Source: Cupriavidus necator A5-1
Lineage (GTDB): Bacteria; Pseudomonadota; Gammaproteobacteria; Burkholderiales; Burkholderiaceae
Reading direction: 5' to 3'
Assembly: GCF_000744095.1 (NCBI RefSeq)
Contig: NZ_JQLI01000008.1
Span: forward strand, 1,674,001 to 1,738,000
DNA: 64,000 bases
The notes under the pieces were generated by a model. It searched no databases and was not told where the DNA came from. It saw nothing but the letters and a program-made list of their open reading frames with translations. Made by a program: the position numbers and the translations under genes. Below are positions 17,995 to 25,404 of the stretch, one piece after another. How positions within the stretch are numbered: the first letter of the stretch is position 1; each line of letters starts with the position of its first letter.

Positions 17995-18090
17995 AAAGAT
18001 AGGAAGGGGAGATGGGGCCCGCGGATTCATGACCGCATCGGAACCGGTTACCCCAGGCAGTCTGGCATCCCGAGCCTTCAGGAGACTTCA

Positions 18091-18345
18091 ATGAGTGTGC
18101 TGATGCTAACGAATATCGACGCGGCGACCACCGACGAGGAAATCCAGGAATTCATCGGTCGCTACGGCTTCCCGGCTTGCGATGAAATCGAACGCCTGCC
18201 GGGAGATGGCACCCGCCCGGCAGTGTCGCTGCATTTCAACGCGGTCGAGGATGCCGCGCTGCGACTCCTGCAGCCGCGCATCAACCACCTGTTCTGGAAG
18301 CAGCGCAAGGTGGACGCGATGGTGCTGAACGAACGCTTCGAATAG
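18091..18345 (+). CDS. Small RRM-like putative RNA-binding protein
   Basis: 84 aa. The pattern VLMLTNIDAATTDEEIQEFI..YGFP..DEIERLPG..RPAVSLHFN resembles the first half of an RNA-recognition motif (beta-alpha-beta). An aromatic RNP1 is not clear, so RNA binding is only suggested. It stands alone downstream of an FNR-type promoter candidate at 17954-17994, with GGAGACTTC before the ATG. It may be a stress- or oxygen-controlled small protein. Confidence 0.7.
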   Translation: MSVLMLTNIDAATTDEEIQEFIGRYGFPACDEIERLPGDGTRPAVSLHFNAVEDAALRLLQPRINHLFWKQRKVDAMVLNERFE

Positions 18346-18429
18346 GCCGCGGACGCGGCTGGCGGGCAAGTTGGGTCCGGTGCTGCCGCGCTTGCCCGAT
18401 TCCGGGCAGGCAGTGCCGGAGGAGCCGAG

Positions 18430-18831
18430 ATGAACAGGCGATACAGGGTCTTGCGGGCGCTTGCATGTCTTGCCGCATGCATTGCCGGCGCCATGTCGTC
18501 AGGGCCGGCCCTTGCCTACTTCGACCACTACCTTGGCGGCACCATCGTCGGCACGCTCACGCCCGCGCAGGTCACTGCGTTGACCGACGTCTTTCGCAGG
18601 ACGCTGGAGCAGGGCGCCGACGGGACCCGGGTGGCGTTCAGGCTGCCGCCTGACGCGCGCGAGCGGCAGGTTGAAGGTTCCTTCACGCCAATGCATTCCC
18701 GGCACGACCGCGGCGACCGGTGCCGGCAGCTGCGCAGTGAATTCCGCCGGGCCGGCGAAACCGAAGCCTGGACCGGGTGGTACTGCAAGGAGAAGAATGG
18801 GGAATGGAAGTCGCGCAAGCTGCGGCTGTAG
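18430..18831 (+). CDS. Secreted small protein, surface-antigen-like C-terminus
   Basis: 133 aa with a clear Sec signal (MNRRYRVLRALACLAACIAGAMSS, ending near ALA at residue 30). The mature part has paired features TPMHSRHDRGDRCRQLRSEF and EAWTGWYCKEKNGEWK. These resemble the C-terminal domain of 17-kDa surface-antigen/RT0821-type proteins, with two cysteines that could form a disulfide. It probably sits in the periplasm or outer envelope. No reaction is known. It converges on the Crp/Fnr gene. Confidence 0.7.
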   Translation: MNRRYRVLRALACLAACIAGAMSSGPALAYFDHYLGGTIVGTLTPAQVTALTDVFRRTLEQGADGTRVAFRLPPDARERQVEGSFTPMHSRHDRGDRCRQLRSEFRRAGETEAWTGWYCKEKNGEWKSRKLRL

Positions 18832-18939
18832 ACCGGCACGAACCCATTGGGCCGGGCGCTACGCAGGAACCGGGCAAGGCGAGCCGAGATCATCGTTTCA
18901 GACGCGGCAGGAGTCCCATGTCTTCAGGCAGCGAAGCTA

Positions 18940-19755
18940 TCAGGAAACGCAATGCCGCTGCCCGCGCCACAGGCGCTCCAGGCCTTCGGTATCGACCAGC
19001 GTGACGTGCTTGCCGCGCACCGCGATCAGGCCCTCCTGTTGCAGCCGCGAGAACGTGCGGCTGACCGTCTCCAGCGTCAGGCCAAGATAGCTGCCGATAT
19101 CTTCCCGCGTCATGCGCAGATGGAAATCGCTGCCGGCCTGGCCGCGCGCGTTCAGGCGTGCCCGCACATCCAGCAGGAAGCTGGCGACGCGCTGTTCCGC
19201 GCCATGGCTGCCGAGCAGCATCAGCCGCGTCGATTCGCGCACGATCTCTGCGCTCAGCAGGCGGTGGATCTCTTGCTGCAACGACTGGACCTCGCGGCAG
19301 AGCGCTTCAAGCTGGCTGAAGGCGATATAGCCGGCCACGCAGTCTTCCAGCGCCGTCGCATCGCAGTGATGACTTTGCGTGCTGATCCCGCCCAGGCCAA
19401 GGATGTCGCCCTGGAGGAAATAGCCATTGACGTGCTCATGGCCGTCCGCATCGGAGACCACGGTCTTGACGGTACCCGAGCGCAGCTTGTAGATGCTCTC
19501 GAAGCGGTCGCCGGCGCGGAACAGGGCCTCGCCTTTGCGGACCAGGCGCCAGCAGGTCATGACGGATTGAAGCGTGCCCAGGTCGACCTCGGTGGGGGCG
19601 TCCTGGCTCCATCGGCGCAGGGCTGCCGCTGCGGGCCAGCAGGCGCTTTCGGTTGCTGCCGCCCTCGCACTATCGCTGGCCTTGTGCGCGCCGCCCCATG
19701 TCAAGTCGGCGTATGGTGCTTCACTACCTCGTCGGGACTGATGGGCGTCTAGCAT
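18940..19755 (-). CDS. Crp/Fnr-family transcription regulator
   Basis: 271 aa. A cyclic-nucleotide-fold sensor (about residues 50-165, with LVRKGEALFRAGDRFESIYKLRSG) is followed by a winged helix whose recognition helix LTLETVSRTFSRLQ has the E--SR pattern that reads TTGAT-N4-ATCAA in FNR proteins. The four-cysteine N-terminal [4Fe-4S] arrangement of E. coli FNR is not seen; cysteines are few and differently placed. It may therefore respond to something else (Dnr-like, haem or NO) or bind a different cluster. The ATG at 19755 gives a normal N-terminal extension. FNR-like boxes lie in three nearby promoters. Confidence 0.88.
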   Translation of the reverse strand: MLDAHQSRRGSEAPYADLTWGGAHKASDSARAAATESACWPAAAALRRWSQDAPTEVDLGTLQSVMTCWRLVRKGEALFRAGDRFESIYKLRSGTVKTVVSDADGHEHVNGYFLQGDILGLGGISTQSHHCDATALEDCVAGYIAFSQLEALCREVQSLQQEIHRLLSAEIVRESTRLMLLGSHGAEQRVASFLLDVRARLNARGQAGSDFHLRMTREDIGSYLGLTLETVSRTFSRLQQEGLIAVRGKHVTLVDTEGLERLWRGQRHCVS

Positions 19756-20092
19756 TGCATACCCCCTGTGGGTCGGAAGCCACCTTGGCTGCCTCACGGT
19801 ACGTATTCAATACCTAAATGACGACAAAGAACAGCGAACATGGCGGACATGGGCATCCGAAGTCACTCAAGGTCCTGCACGTTAGAACCCCATCCGGGGA
19901 TGGCAATCCCAGAGGCCGTTGTCTGAGCCGCCCGGGGCTGATACCCGCCAACCTTGCCCCGGATCAATTTCCTGCGGACGGACTCGCCCTAGATTGAAGG
20001 AGGCCAGCCGGTGCGGCTTCGTGCACAGCCAGGCCGCCGCGCCGGGCCGGGACATCGTCTCGGGCCAGATTTCCATTCCAGAGGAGTGCAAC
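19756..20092. promoter_or_regulatory. Intergenic region between Crp/Fnr gene and repeat-domain gene; FNR-type promoter
   Basis: No gene is seen in these 337 bases. For the plus-strand gene, TTGCCCCGGATCAA (19954-19967) is followed by a TAGATT -10 (19990-19995) with 32 bases between centres, which puts the box at about -41.5. GTATTCAATAC (19803-19813) is an 11-base palindrome upstream of the Crp/Fnr gene and could be an autoregulatory site. A short hairpin, CATCC/GGATG, lies near 19890-19902. Confidence 0.45.
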
Positions 20093-20680
20093 ATGAAGAA
20101 ATCAGCATTGATGGGCGTGGCCATCCTGGGCCTTGCGCTGCAGACCGCGGTGGCACAACCGGAGACCACGGTCGACGTCCAGCGCTCGCAGGGCCAGGCG
20201 AAGGCGACCGGCACCGCGACCGTAAAGGCCACTGTGGTCGCCATCGACCGTGGCACCCGGACCGTGACGCTGAAAACGACGAAGGGGAAGAGCGTCCAGC
20301 TGATTGTGGGGGAAGAGGCGCGCAATTTCGATCAGCTTGCCGTCGGCGACGTCGTGACCGTGCAGTATCGGGAGGCCGTCTCGCTCAGCCTGACCAAGGC
20401 GTCGGGGCCGCCCACGGCGACCGAGCGGGCCACGGAAGAACGCGCGGCGCCCGGGGCCAAGCCTGGCGGGGTGGTCGGCAGGGAGGTCACGGTGACGGCC
20501 GACGTGGTGGCGGTGAACGCTGCCAGCAAGACCGTGACGCTCAAGGGCCCGAAGGGCAACCAGATCGATCTGCTGGTAGAGGATCCCGGGCAACTGAAGT
20601 CGGTGAAGAAGGGCGATCGGGTACAGGTGGTGTACACCGAGGCCATGGCGATTTCGGTGGAGCCTGCCAAGAAGAAGTGA
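20093..20680 (+). CDS. Exported protein with two tandem DUF5666-like domains
   Basis: 195 aa. The signal peptide is MKKSALMGVAILGLALQTAVAQ with cleavage near residue 22. The mature part holds two copies of one small beta-rich unit. The first (about 42-100) contains VKATVVAIDRGTRTVTLKTTKGK...VGDVVTVQYREA. The second (about 130-190) contains VTADVVAVNAASKTVTLKGPKGN...KGDRVQVVYTEA. The repeats resemble OB-like DUF5666 domains of exported proteins of unknown function. The ATG at 20093 follows GAGGAG. The promoter carries an FNR-like box. Confidence 0.78.
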   Translation: MKKSALMGVAILGLALQTAVAQPETTVDVQRSQGQAKATGTATVKATVVAIDRGTRTVTLKTTKGKSVQLIVGEEARNFDQLAVGDVVTVQYREAVSLSLTKASGPPTATERATEERAAPGAKPGGVVGREVTVTADVVAVNAASKTVTLKGPKGNQIDLLVEDPGQLKSVKKGDRVQVVYTEAMAISVEPAKKK

Positions 20681-20691
20681 ATGCCGGCGGC

Positions 20692-20711
20692 CCCGGGCTC
20701 ACGCGCCCGGG
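20692..20711. terminator. Hairpin between convergent genes
   Basis: CCCGGGC and GCCCGGG form a 7-bp stem around a 6-base loop between the repeat-domain gene and the PPK2 gene. There is no T-run, so function is likely but unproven. Confidence 0.4.
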
Positions 20712-20732
20712 AGTGCCAGCCGGGGACCGGGA

Positions 20733-21614
20733 CTAGTATCGCTCTTCCACATACCGATATTGGTAGTCGGGCTCCCGGTATCCGCCCGCCTTCTGCCTGG
20801 CAGGCAGCTTGACTGGCTTGCGCTCGATTTCCTTGTACGGGATCTGTGCCAGCAGGTGCGTGATGATGTTCAGGCGCGCCCGCCGCTTGTCATTGGAATT
20901 GGCCACATGCCACGGCGCATATTCGGTATCGGAGGCGGCAAACATGGCGTCGCGCGCGCGTGAATATTCGTACCAGCGACTGTATGAGCGCAAGTCCATG
21001 TCGGTGAGCTTCCATACCTTGCGGCCGTCCTGGATGCGTCCTTCCAGGCGGCGGGTCTGCTCTTCCTGGCTGACCTCCAGCCAGTACTTGACCAGGATGA
21101 TGCCGGAATGCACGATGGCGCGTTCGACCAGGGGGACAGCCCGGAGAAACTCCTCGGCCTGCGTTTCGGTGCAGAATCCCATCACGCGCTCGACGCCGGC
21201 GCGGTTGTACCAGCTCCGGTCGAAGATGACGATCTCTCCCGCGGCGGGCAGGTGCGGGAGGTAGCGCTGTACGTACATCTGGCTCTTTTCGCGATCGGTC
21301 GGCGCGGGCAGGGCGATCACGCGGAAAACGCGCGGACTGACGCGTTCCGTGATGGCCTTGATGGTGCCGCCCTTGCCGGCACCGTCGCGGCCTTCGAACA
21401 CCACGCAGACCTTGGTGCCGCTGGCCTGCACCCATTGCTGCAGCTTGACGAGCTCGACATGCAGCGGGAAGAGTTCCTTCTGGTACGCCTTCTCCGACAT
21501 GCGCTCGCGTGGCTGCTGGTCCGGCTTCTCCTCGCGGCTGCCAGCCGCGTCCGGCTCGCGCGGCTCGGTGTCGGTCCGGTCCTTGTCCTTGCGCTTCCCT
21601 TTTCCCTTGGCCAT
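20733..21614 (-). CDS. ppk2: Polyphosphate kinase 2 family protein
   Basis: 293 aa, class I-type PPK2 core after a charged, lysine-rich N-terminus (residues 1-40). The Walker A FEGRDGAGKGGTI lies near residue 72, Walker B and lid FDRSWYNRAGVERVM near 132, and the C-terminal HVANSNDKRRARLNIITHLL is typical. The enzyme transfers phosphate between polyphosphate and nucleoside di- or monophosphates. It lies 40 bases downstream of the SYLF gene on the same strand and probably shares its promoter, so the FNR-like box there may control polyphosphate metabolism. Confidence 0.93.
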   Translation of the reverse strand: MAKGKGKRKDKDRTDTEPREPDAAGSREEKPDQQPRERMSEKAYQKELFPLHVELVKLQQWVQASGTKVCVVFEGRDGAGKGGTIKAITERVSPRVFRVIALPAPTDREKSQMYVQRYLPHLPAAGEIVIFDRSWYNRAGVERVMGFCTETQAEEFLRAVPLVERAIVHSGIILVKYWLEVSQEEQTRRLEGRIQDGRKVWKLTDMDLRSYSRWYEYSRARDAMFAASDTEYAPWHVANSNDKRRARLNIITHLLAQIPYKEIERKPVKLPARQKAGGYREPDYQYRYVEERY

Positions 21615-21654
21615 GATCCTCCTCTATCGTCGTTCCCGCTGCCGCGGGGTCCGG

Positions 21655-22227
21655 TCAGATTTCCAGCTTCGTGATCTTGGTGCCTTCCAGTGACAGGTTG
21701 GCCATCAAACCGGCGTTGGTGACGACAAAACCCACGATGGGAGCGCGTACGGTGTTGGTGTCCAGGTCGCCGCCCGCACCGATCTTGGCCACGGCAATCG
21801 AACCGTCGACGCCGGCGGTCCAGCCCTTGCTGGCTTGGAATTTCTGCAGCGCGTCCGGCGTCATGAACATCAGGATCACGGCCTTGGACTGGGCCCCGGC
21901 CTGCAGGCCGAACGAAGCCGAGGTCGTCCGGTAGTAGGCCACCGACTGGCCGCCGACACGCAGCGCGCCTTCGCCGTATTCGCCGCCGACGACAAAGCCG
22001 GCAGCCAGGATGCGCGGGAACACCAGGATGCCTTGCGCCTTCTGCGCCAGCTCGTTGGCGCCGCGCGCGGAGGAAAAGAGCCGGTTCATCGCACCATCGA
22101 CACCGGCATCGATCTCGCGGCGCTTGGCGGCTGTATCGGTGCTGCTGCCTGTGCCGGTGGTGGTGCAGCCGGTCGCCAGGGTGGCAATCGACGCTGAGGA
22201 AATCAGGAGAAAGTCACGGCGCTTCAT
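21655..22227 (-). CDS. SYLF/YSC84-domain lipoprotein
   Basis: 190 aa. The N-terminus MKRRDFLLISSASIATLATGC has a lipobox (LATGC) for lipidation at C21. The rest is a SYLF (Ysc84) domain: AQGILVFPRILAAGFVVGGEYGEGALRV, then SFGLQAGAQSKAVILMFMTPDAL. Bacterial SYLF lipoproteins are envelope proteins of uncertain function, often induced under stress. It is the first gene of a likely SYLF-ppk2 transcription unit. Confidence 0.85.
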   Translation of the reverse strand: MKRRDFLLISSASIATLATGCTTTGTGSSTDTAAKRREIDAGVDGAMNRLFSSARGANELAQKAQGILVFPRILAAGFVVGGEYGEGALRVGGQSVAYYRTTSASFGLQAGAQSKAVILMFMTPDALQKFQASKGWTAGVDGSIAVAKIGAGGDLDTNTVRAPIVGFVVTNAGLMANLSLEGTKITKLEI

Positions 22228-22648
22228 GGCAGCTCACAGGTTATTTGCATATCAGGGGCGTACTGCAAGTGCCGCGAGGGAAAGCGCGCAGCCGATTATT
22301 CCTGTGCCGGCTTTTTGCATGGTCAACGTCCCGCTTTCAAGATCCCGCCATGCAGCATCCGCCTGTGCGCGCGCACGCGGGTCGCTTTCACGATAGAAAC
22401 AATGCGGGGGTAAATCCTGACGCCGATCAATTTTTCTGTCGAAATCCCCGGCCGCCTTTGTTTGCATGGCATGGATTTGAAAACGGTTGAATTCCAAGGG
22501 TCGCCGTACTACCTTCGTAGCGCGTATGGAGCAAAATGCGCTCCGTATGTTGGCTGGCAATGGCACGCAACACGAAGACACTATTTCCGTCGATGCGCTG
22601 ACACAGCCCGCCTCGGATGGCGAACGTCACCGGCTGCGAGGAGGGAAT
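22228..22648. other. Intergenic region between SYLF and DUF3300 genes
   Basis: I see no gene here. It contains the minus-strand FNR-type promoter of the SYLF gene (22390-22430). On the plus-strand side it contains a hairpin, TATGGAGC (22525-22532) pairing with GCTCCGTA (22540-22547, one G-T pair), in the presumed 5' leader of the DUF3300 gene. No clear sigma-70 promoter for the DUF3300 gene was found. An in-frame upstream extension of that gene from 22487 looks non-coding. Confidence 0.4.
22390..22430 (-). promoter_or_regulatory. FNR/Dnr-type class II promoter of SYLF-ppk2
   Basis: On the minus strand TTGATCGGCGTCAG (22430-22417) has a perfect TTGAT half-site and a GTCAG right half, as in Dnr/FNR boxes. 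A TATCGT -10 (22395-22390) lies 31 bases from its centre, again class II spacing. There is no -35 hexamer. Confidence 0.5.
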
Positions 22649-24091
22649 ATGGCCTTTCTGGTCAGGCGGCTGCTTCGGTGCGGCTGGGCGTGGCTGTTTG
22701 TCACGCTGATGGCGGGAGCGGGCGGTGCCGCGGCGCAAGACGTACAGAATCCGCCACCCACCTTCAAGCCGGAGGAGCTCGAGGCGCTGGTCGCGCCGAT
22801 CGCGCTTTATCCCGATTCCGTGCTGTCGCAGGTGCTGATGGCCTCCACCTACCCGCTGGAGATCGTGCACGCGGCGCGCTGGCTCAAGGCCAATCCCAAG
22901 GTCAAGGGCGACGCCGCGGTCAAGGCCGTGGCCGACCAGCCGTGGGATGTCAGCGTGAAGTCGCTGGTGGCCTTCCCGCAGGTGCTCGAACCGATGAATG
23001 ACAAGCTCGACTGGACGCAGAAGCTCGGCGACGCCTTCCTGGCCCAGGAGAAAGACGTGCTGGCGGCGGTGCAGCGGCTGCGCAACAAGGCGCAGCAATC
23101 CGGCAACCTCAAGTCCACCGAACAGCAGAATGTCATTGTCGAGCCCGCGACTAGCGCGGCGCCGGGCGTGCAGACCGTGGTGCGCATCGAGCCGGCCGAC
23201 CCGCAGGTCATCTACGTGCCGGCCTACAACCCCACCGTGGTCTACGGTTCCTGGGGCTATCCGTCTTATCCGCCGTACTACTGGCCGCCGTACCCCGCTT
23301 ACTACCCGGGCGCCGCGCTGGCCACGGGCTTTGCCTGGGGCGTCGGGCTGGCCGCCGCCGGGGCGATCTTCGGCAACTGCAACTGGGGTGGTGGCGACGT
23401 GAACGTCAACGTCAACCGGGCCACCAATATCGATCGCAACTTTGACCGCACCAAGGTGCAGAGCGGGGGGCGCTGGCAGCACGACGCCGGTCACCGGCAG
23501 GGGGTGGCCTACCGCGACAATGCCACCCGCGAGAAATTCTCCCGCGATGTGCCGGGCGCAGACCGGCGCAATGAGTTCCGGGGCCGCGAGGGCGGTGCCG
23601 GCGTGTCCGACCGCGCGGCGCGTGACCGGGCAGGCGGGCAGGACCGGCCGGGTGCCGGGGATCGGTCCGGAGACCGGGCGGGTGATCGGGCGGGAGACCG
23701 CGCCGGAGACCGGGGCGGTGATCGGGCCGGTGATCGGGCCGGTGATCGGGGCGGCGAACGGGGCGGTGTCTCTGACCGGGCCGGAGTCTCCGATCGAGGC
23801 GGCGTATCTGACCGGGCCGGCGTGTCGGACCGCGCAGGGGCTGCCGATCGGTCACGGGGCGGCGGCGAACGGGCCACCACCGTAGCCGACCGCGGCGGCG
23901 GTGGCGGGCGCGACAATGCATTCCAGGGCGTGGGCGGCGGCGGCGCGTCACAGCGCGACTTCGATCGCGGACGCTCGAGCATGCAGTCGGCCGGAGGCCG
24001 CGCAGGCGGCGCAGGCGGCGGTGGCGGCGGTGGCGGCGGGCGTGGCGGCGGCGGGTTCGGCGGCGGCGGCGGACGCGGTGGCAGGCGCTAG
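22649..24091 (+). CDS. DUF3300-family exported protein with DRxGD low-complexity tail
   Basis: 480 aa. A signal peptide (ending GGAAAQ, about residue 32) precedes the DUF3300 domain (about 40-250): EELEALVAPIALYPDSVLSQVLMASTYPLEIV and QVIYVPAYNPTVVYGSW. A hydrophobic YPPYYWPPYPAYYPG stretch and the glycine helix LATGFAWGVGLAAAGAIFG follow. Residues about 300-480 are repetitive, rich in Asp-Arg-Ala/Gly-Gly, ending in poly-Gly-Arg. The ATG is preceded by GAGGAGGGA. Probably a cell-envelope protein; function unknown. It forms a set with the DUF2950 protein and a lipoprotein downstream, a pairing common in this group. Confidence 0.85.
   Translation: MAFLVRRLLRCGWAWLFVTLMAGAGGAAAQDVQNPPPTFKPEELEALVAPIALYPDSVLSQVLMASTYPLEIVHAARWLKANPKVKGDAAVKAVADQPWDVSVKSLVAFPQVLEPMNDKLDWTQKLGDAFLAQEKDVLAAVQRLRNKAQQSGNLKSTEQQNVIVEPATSAAPGVQTVVRIEPADPQVIYVPAYNPTVVYGSWGYPSYPPYYWPPYPAYYPGAALATGFAWGVGLAAAGAIFGNCNWGGGDVNVNVNRATNIDRNFDRTKVQSGGRWQHDAGHRQGVAYRDNATREKFSRDVPGADRRNEFRGREGGAGVSDRAARDRAGGQDRPGAGDRSGDRAGDRAGDRAGDRGGDRAGDRAGDRGGERGGVSDRAGVSDRGGVSDRAGVSDRAGAADRSRGGGERATTVADRGGGGGRDNAFQGVGGGGASQRDFDRGRSSMQSAGGRAGGAGGGGGGGGGRGGGGFGGGGGRGGRR
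23640..23870. repeat. Degenerate tandem repeat encoding DRAGD/SDRxGV
   Basis: Short imperfect units such as GGTGATCGGGCC repeat in tandem and encode Asp-Arg-Ala-Gly-Asp-Arg-Gly-Gly and then Ser-Asp-Arg-x-Gly-Val. Such arrays change length easily by slippage. It is part of the DUF3300 coding region, not an array of spacers. Confidence 0.75.
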
Positions 24092-24111
24092 CGGACCAGG
24101 GAGCCTCGATC

Positions 24112-25029
24112 ATGACGTCACCACTGAGCATTGCCCGATCCCTGCCTGGCCGCTTGGCCTGCGCGCTGGCGCTTGCGCTCGCGCTGACCGTTGCCGGCAT
24201 GCACGCCGCGCACGCGCAGAAGCCCTTCAAAACCCCCGAGGCCGCCATGAACGCCTTTGGCGAGGCGGTCGCCACCAGCGACGACGATGCCATGAAGGTG
24301 CTGCTGGGCGCCAGGTTCCACGACCTGATCCCGCCGGTCGGCGCCGACGTCCGGTACCGCTTTCTCGAGGCCTGGCGGATCTCGCATGCGATCCAGCCCG
24401 AGGGCGACAGCCGCGCCCGCATCGCCGTAGGCAATGACGGCTGGACCCTGCCAGTGCCGCTGGTGAAGACATCGAAGGGCTGGCAGTTCGATACGCGTGC
24501 CGGGGTCGACGAGATTCGCATACGCCGCATCGGCCGCAATGAGCTTGCGGTAATCCAGACCATGCTCGCGGTCTATGACGCCCAGCGCGAATACGCGCGC
24601 ACCGACCATGACGGCGATGGCCTGCTGGCCTACGCGGGCAAGCTTGCGAGTTCGCCGGGCAAGCAGGACGGCCTGTACTGGCCGACGTCGGGCGGCGAAA
24701 CGCCCAGCCCGCTCGGGGCCGCATTCCTGACCGCCGGCCAGCGCAATCCGGGGCAGGGCGGCTATTACGGCTATCACTACAAGCTGCTGACGGCCCAGGG
24801 CCCCAACGCACCCGGCGGGGCCTACAACTATGTCGTCAATGGCAAGCTGTTCGGCGGCTTTGCCGTGCTGGCCTGGCCGGTACGTTACGGCGACACCGGC
24901 GTGAAGAGCTTCATGGTCAGCCACGACGGCCAGGTCTATGAACGCGACCTGGGACCCGACAGCACTGGCAAGGCCGCGGCGACCAAGGCCTTCGATCCCG
25001 GACCTGGCTGGACCAAGGTGACGCCATGA
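24112..25029 (+). CDS. DUF2950-family exported protein
   Basis: 305 aa. The signal peptide (MTSPLSIARSLPGRL..., cleavage after HAQ near residue 37) is followed by KPFKTPEAAMNAFGEAVATSDDDAMKVLLG. The later segments YWPTSGGETPSPLGAAFLTA and QGGYYGYHYKLLTAQGPNAPGGAYNYVVNG are the hallmark of DUF2950. The start is 20 bases after the DUF3300 gene and the stop overlaps the next start (ATGA). Function is unknown; these proteins are made with DUF3300 partners and presumably act in the periplasm. Confidence 0.85.
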   Translation: MTSPLSIARSLPGRLACALALALALTVAGMHAAHAQKPFKTPEAAMNAFGEAVATSDDDAMKVLLGARFHDLIPPVGADVRYRFLEAWRISHAIQPEGDSRARIAVGNDGWTLPVPLVKTSKGWQFDTRAGVDEIRIRRIGRNELAVIQTMLAVYDAQREYARTDHDGDGLLAYAGKLASSPGKQDGLYWPTSGGETPSPLGAAFLTAGQRNPGQGGYYGYHYKLLTAQGPNAPGGAYNYVVNGKLFGGFAVLAWPVRYGDTGVKSFMVSHDGQVYERDLGPDSTGKAAATKAFDPGPGWTKVTP

Positions 25030-25394
25030 AACACGCGCTGCGGATCCTGGCGGGCATTGCCGTGCTCGGCGCGGTGCCGGTGCTGACGGCGTGCTATCCC
25101 TACCCTTACCCGGCGGAGGTGGTCCCGACCACCTACCCGGGGCCGCAGCCCAGCCGCTACGACCGCGCCTTTGCCGCGGCCGCCGGCGCCATGCGCGACC
25201 AGGGTGTGTCGATCAGCACGGAGGATTTCTCGTCCGGCACGGTGGCCGGCACCCGCAACAACCGGCCGGTCACGGCCAGCGTGCGCCGGCAGGCGGACGG
25301 CACGGTGCGGGTGCAGTTCGACGGCGGCGACCCGGGGGATCCCGGCCTGCTCGAGCGCATCTCGCGCAGCTACGACGCGCGCATGGGCCGCTGA
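25026..25394 (+). CDS. Small lipoprotein of unknown function
   Basis: 122 aa. Lipoprotein signal with lipobox LTAC at about residue 25, then a Tyr/Pro-rich stretch and a compact C-terminal domain beginning RYDRAFAAAAGAMRDQGVSI, with VAGTRNNRPVTASVRRQADGTVRVQF. It is translationally coupled to the DUF2950 gene and ends the three-gene operon. Confidence 0.8.
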   Translation: MKHALRILAGIAVLGAVPVLTACYPYPYPAEVVPTTYPGPQPSRYDRAFAAAAGAMRDQGVSISTEDFSSGTVAGTRNNRPVTASVRRQADGTVRVQFDGGDPGDPGLLERISRSYDARMGR

Positions 25395-25404
25395 GACCCG
25401 TCGC

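Noticed and set aside
23640-23870. Regularly spaced repeat looking like a CRISPR array
   Set aside because: Units are about 12 bases, imperfect, without spacers, and encode the Asp-Arg-Gly tail of the DUF3300 protein.
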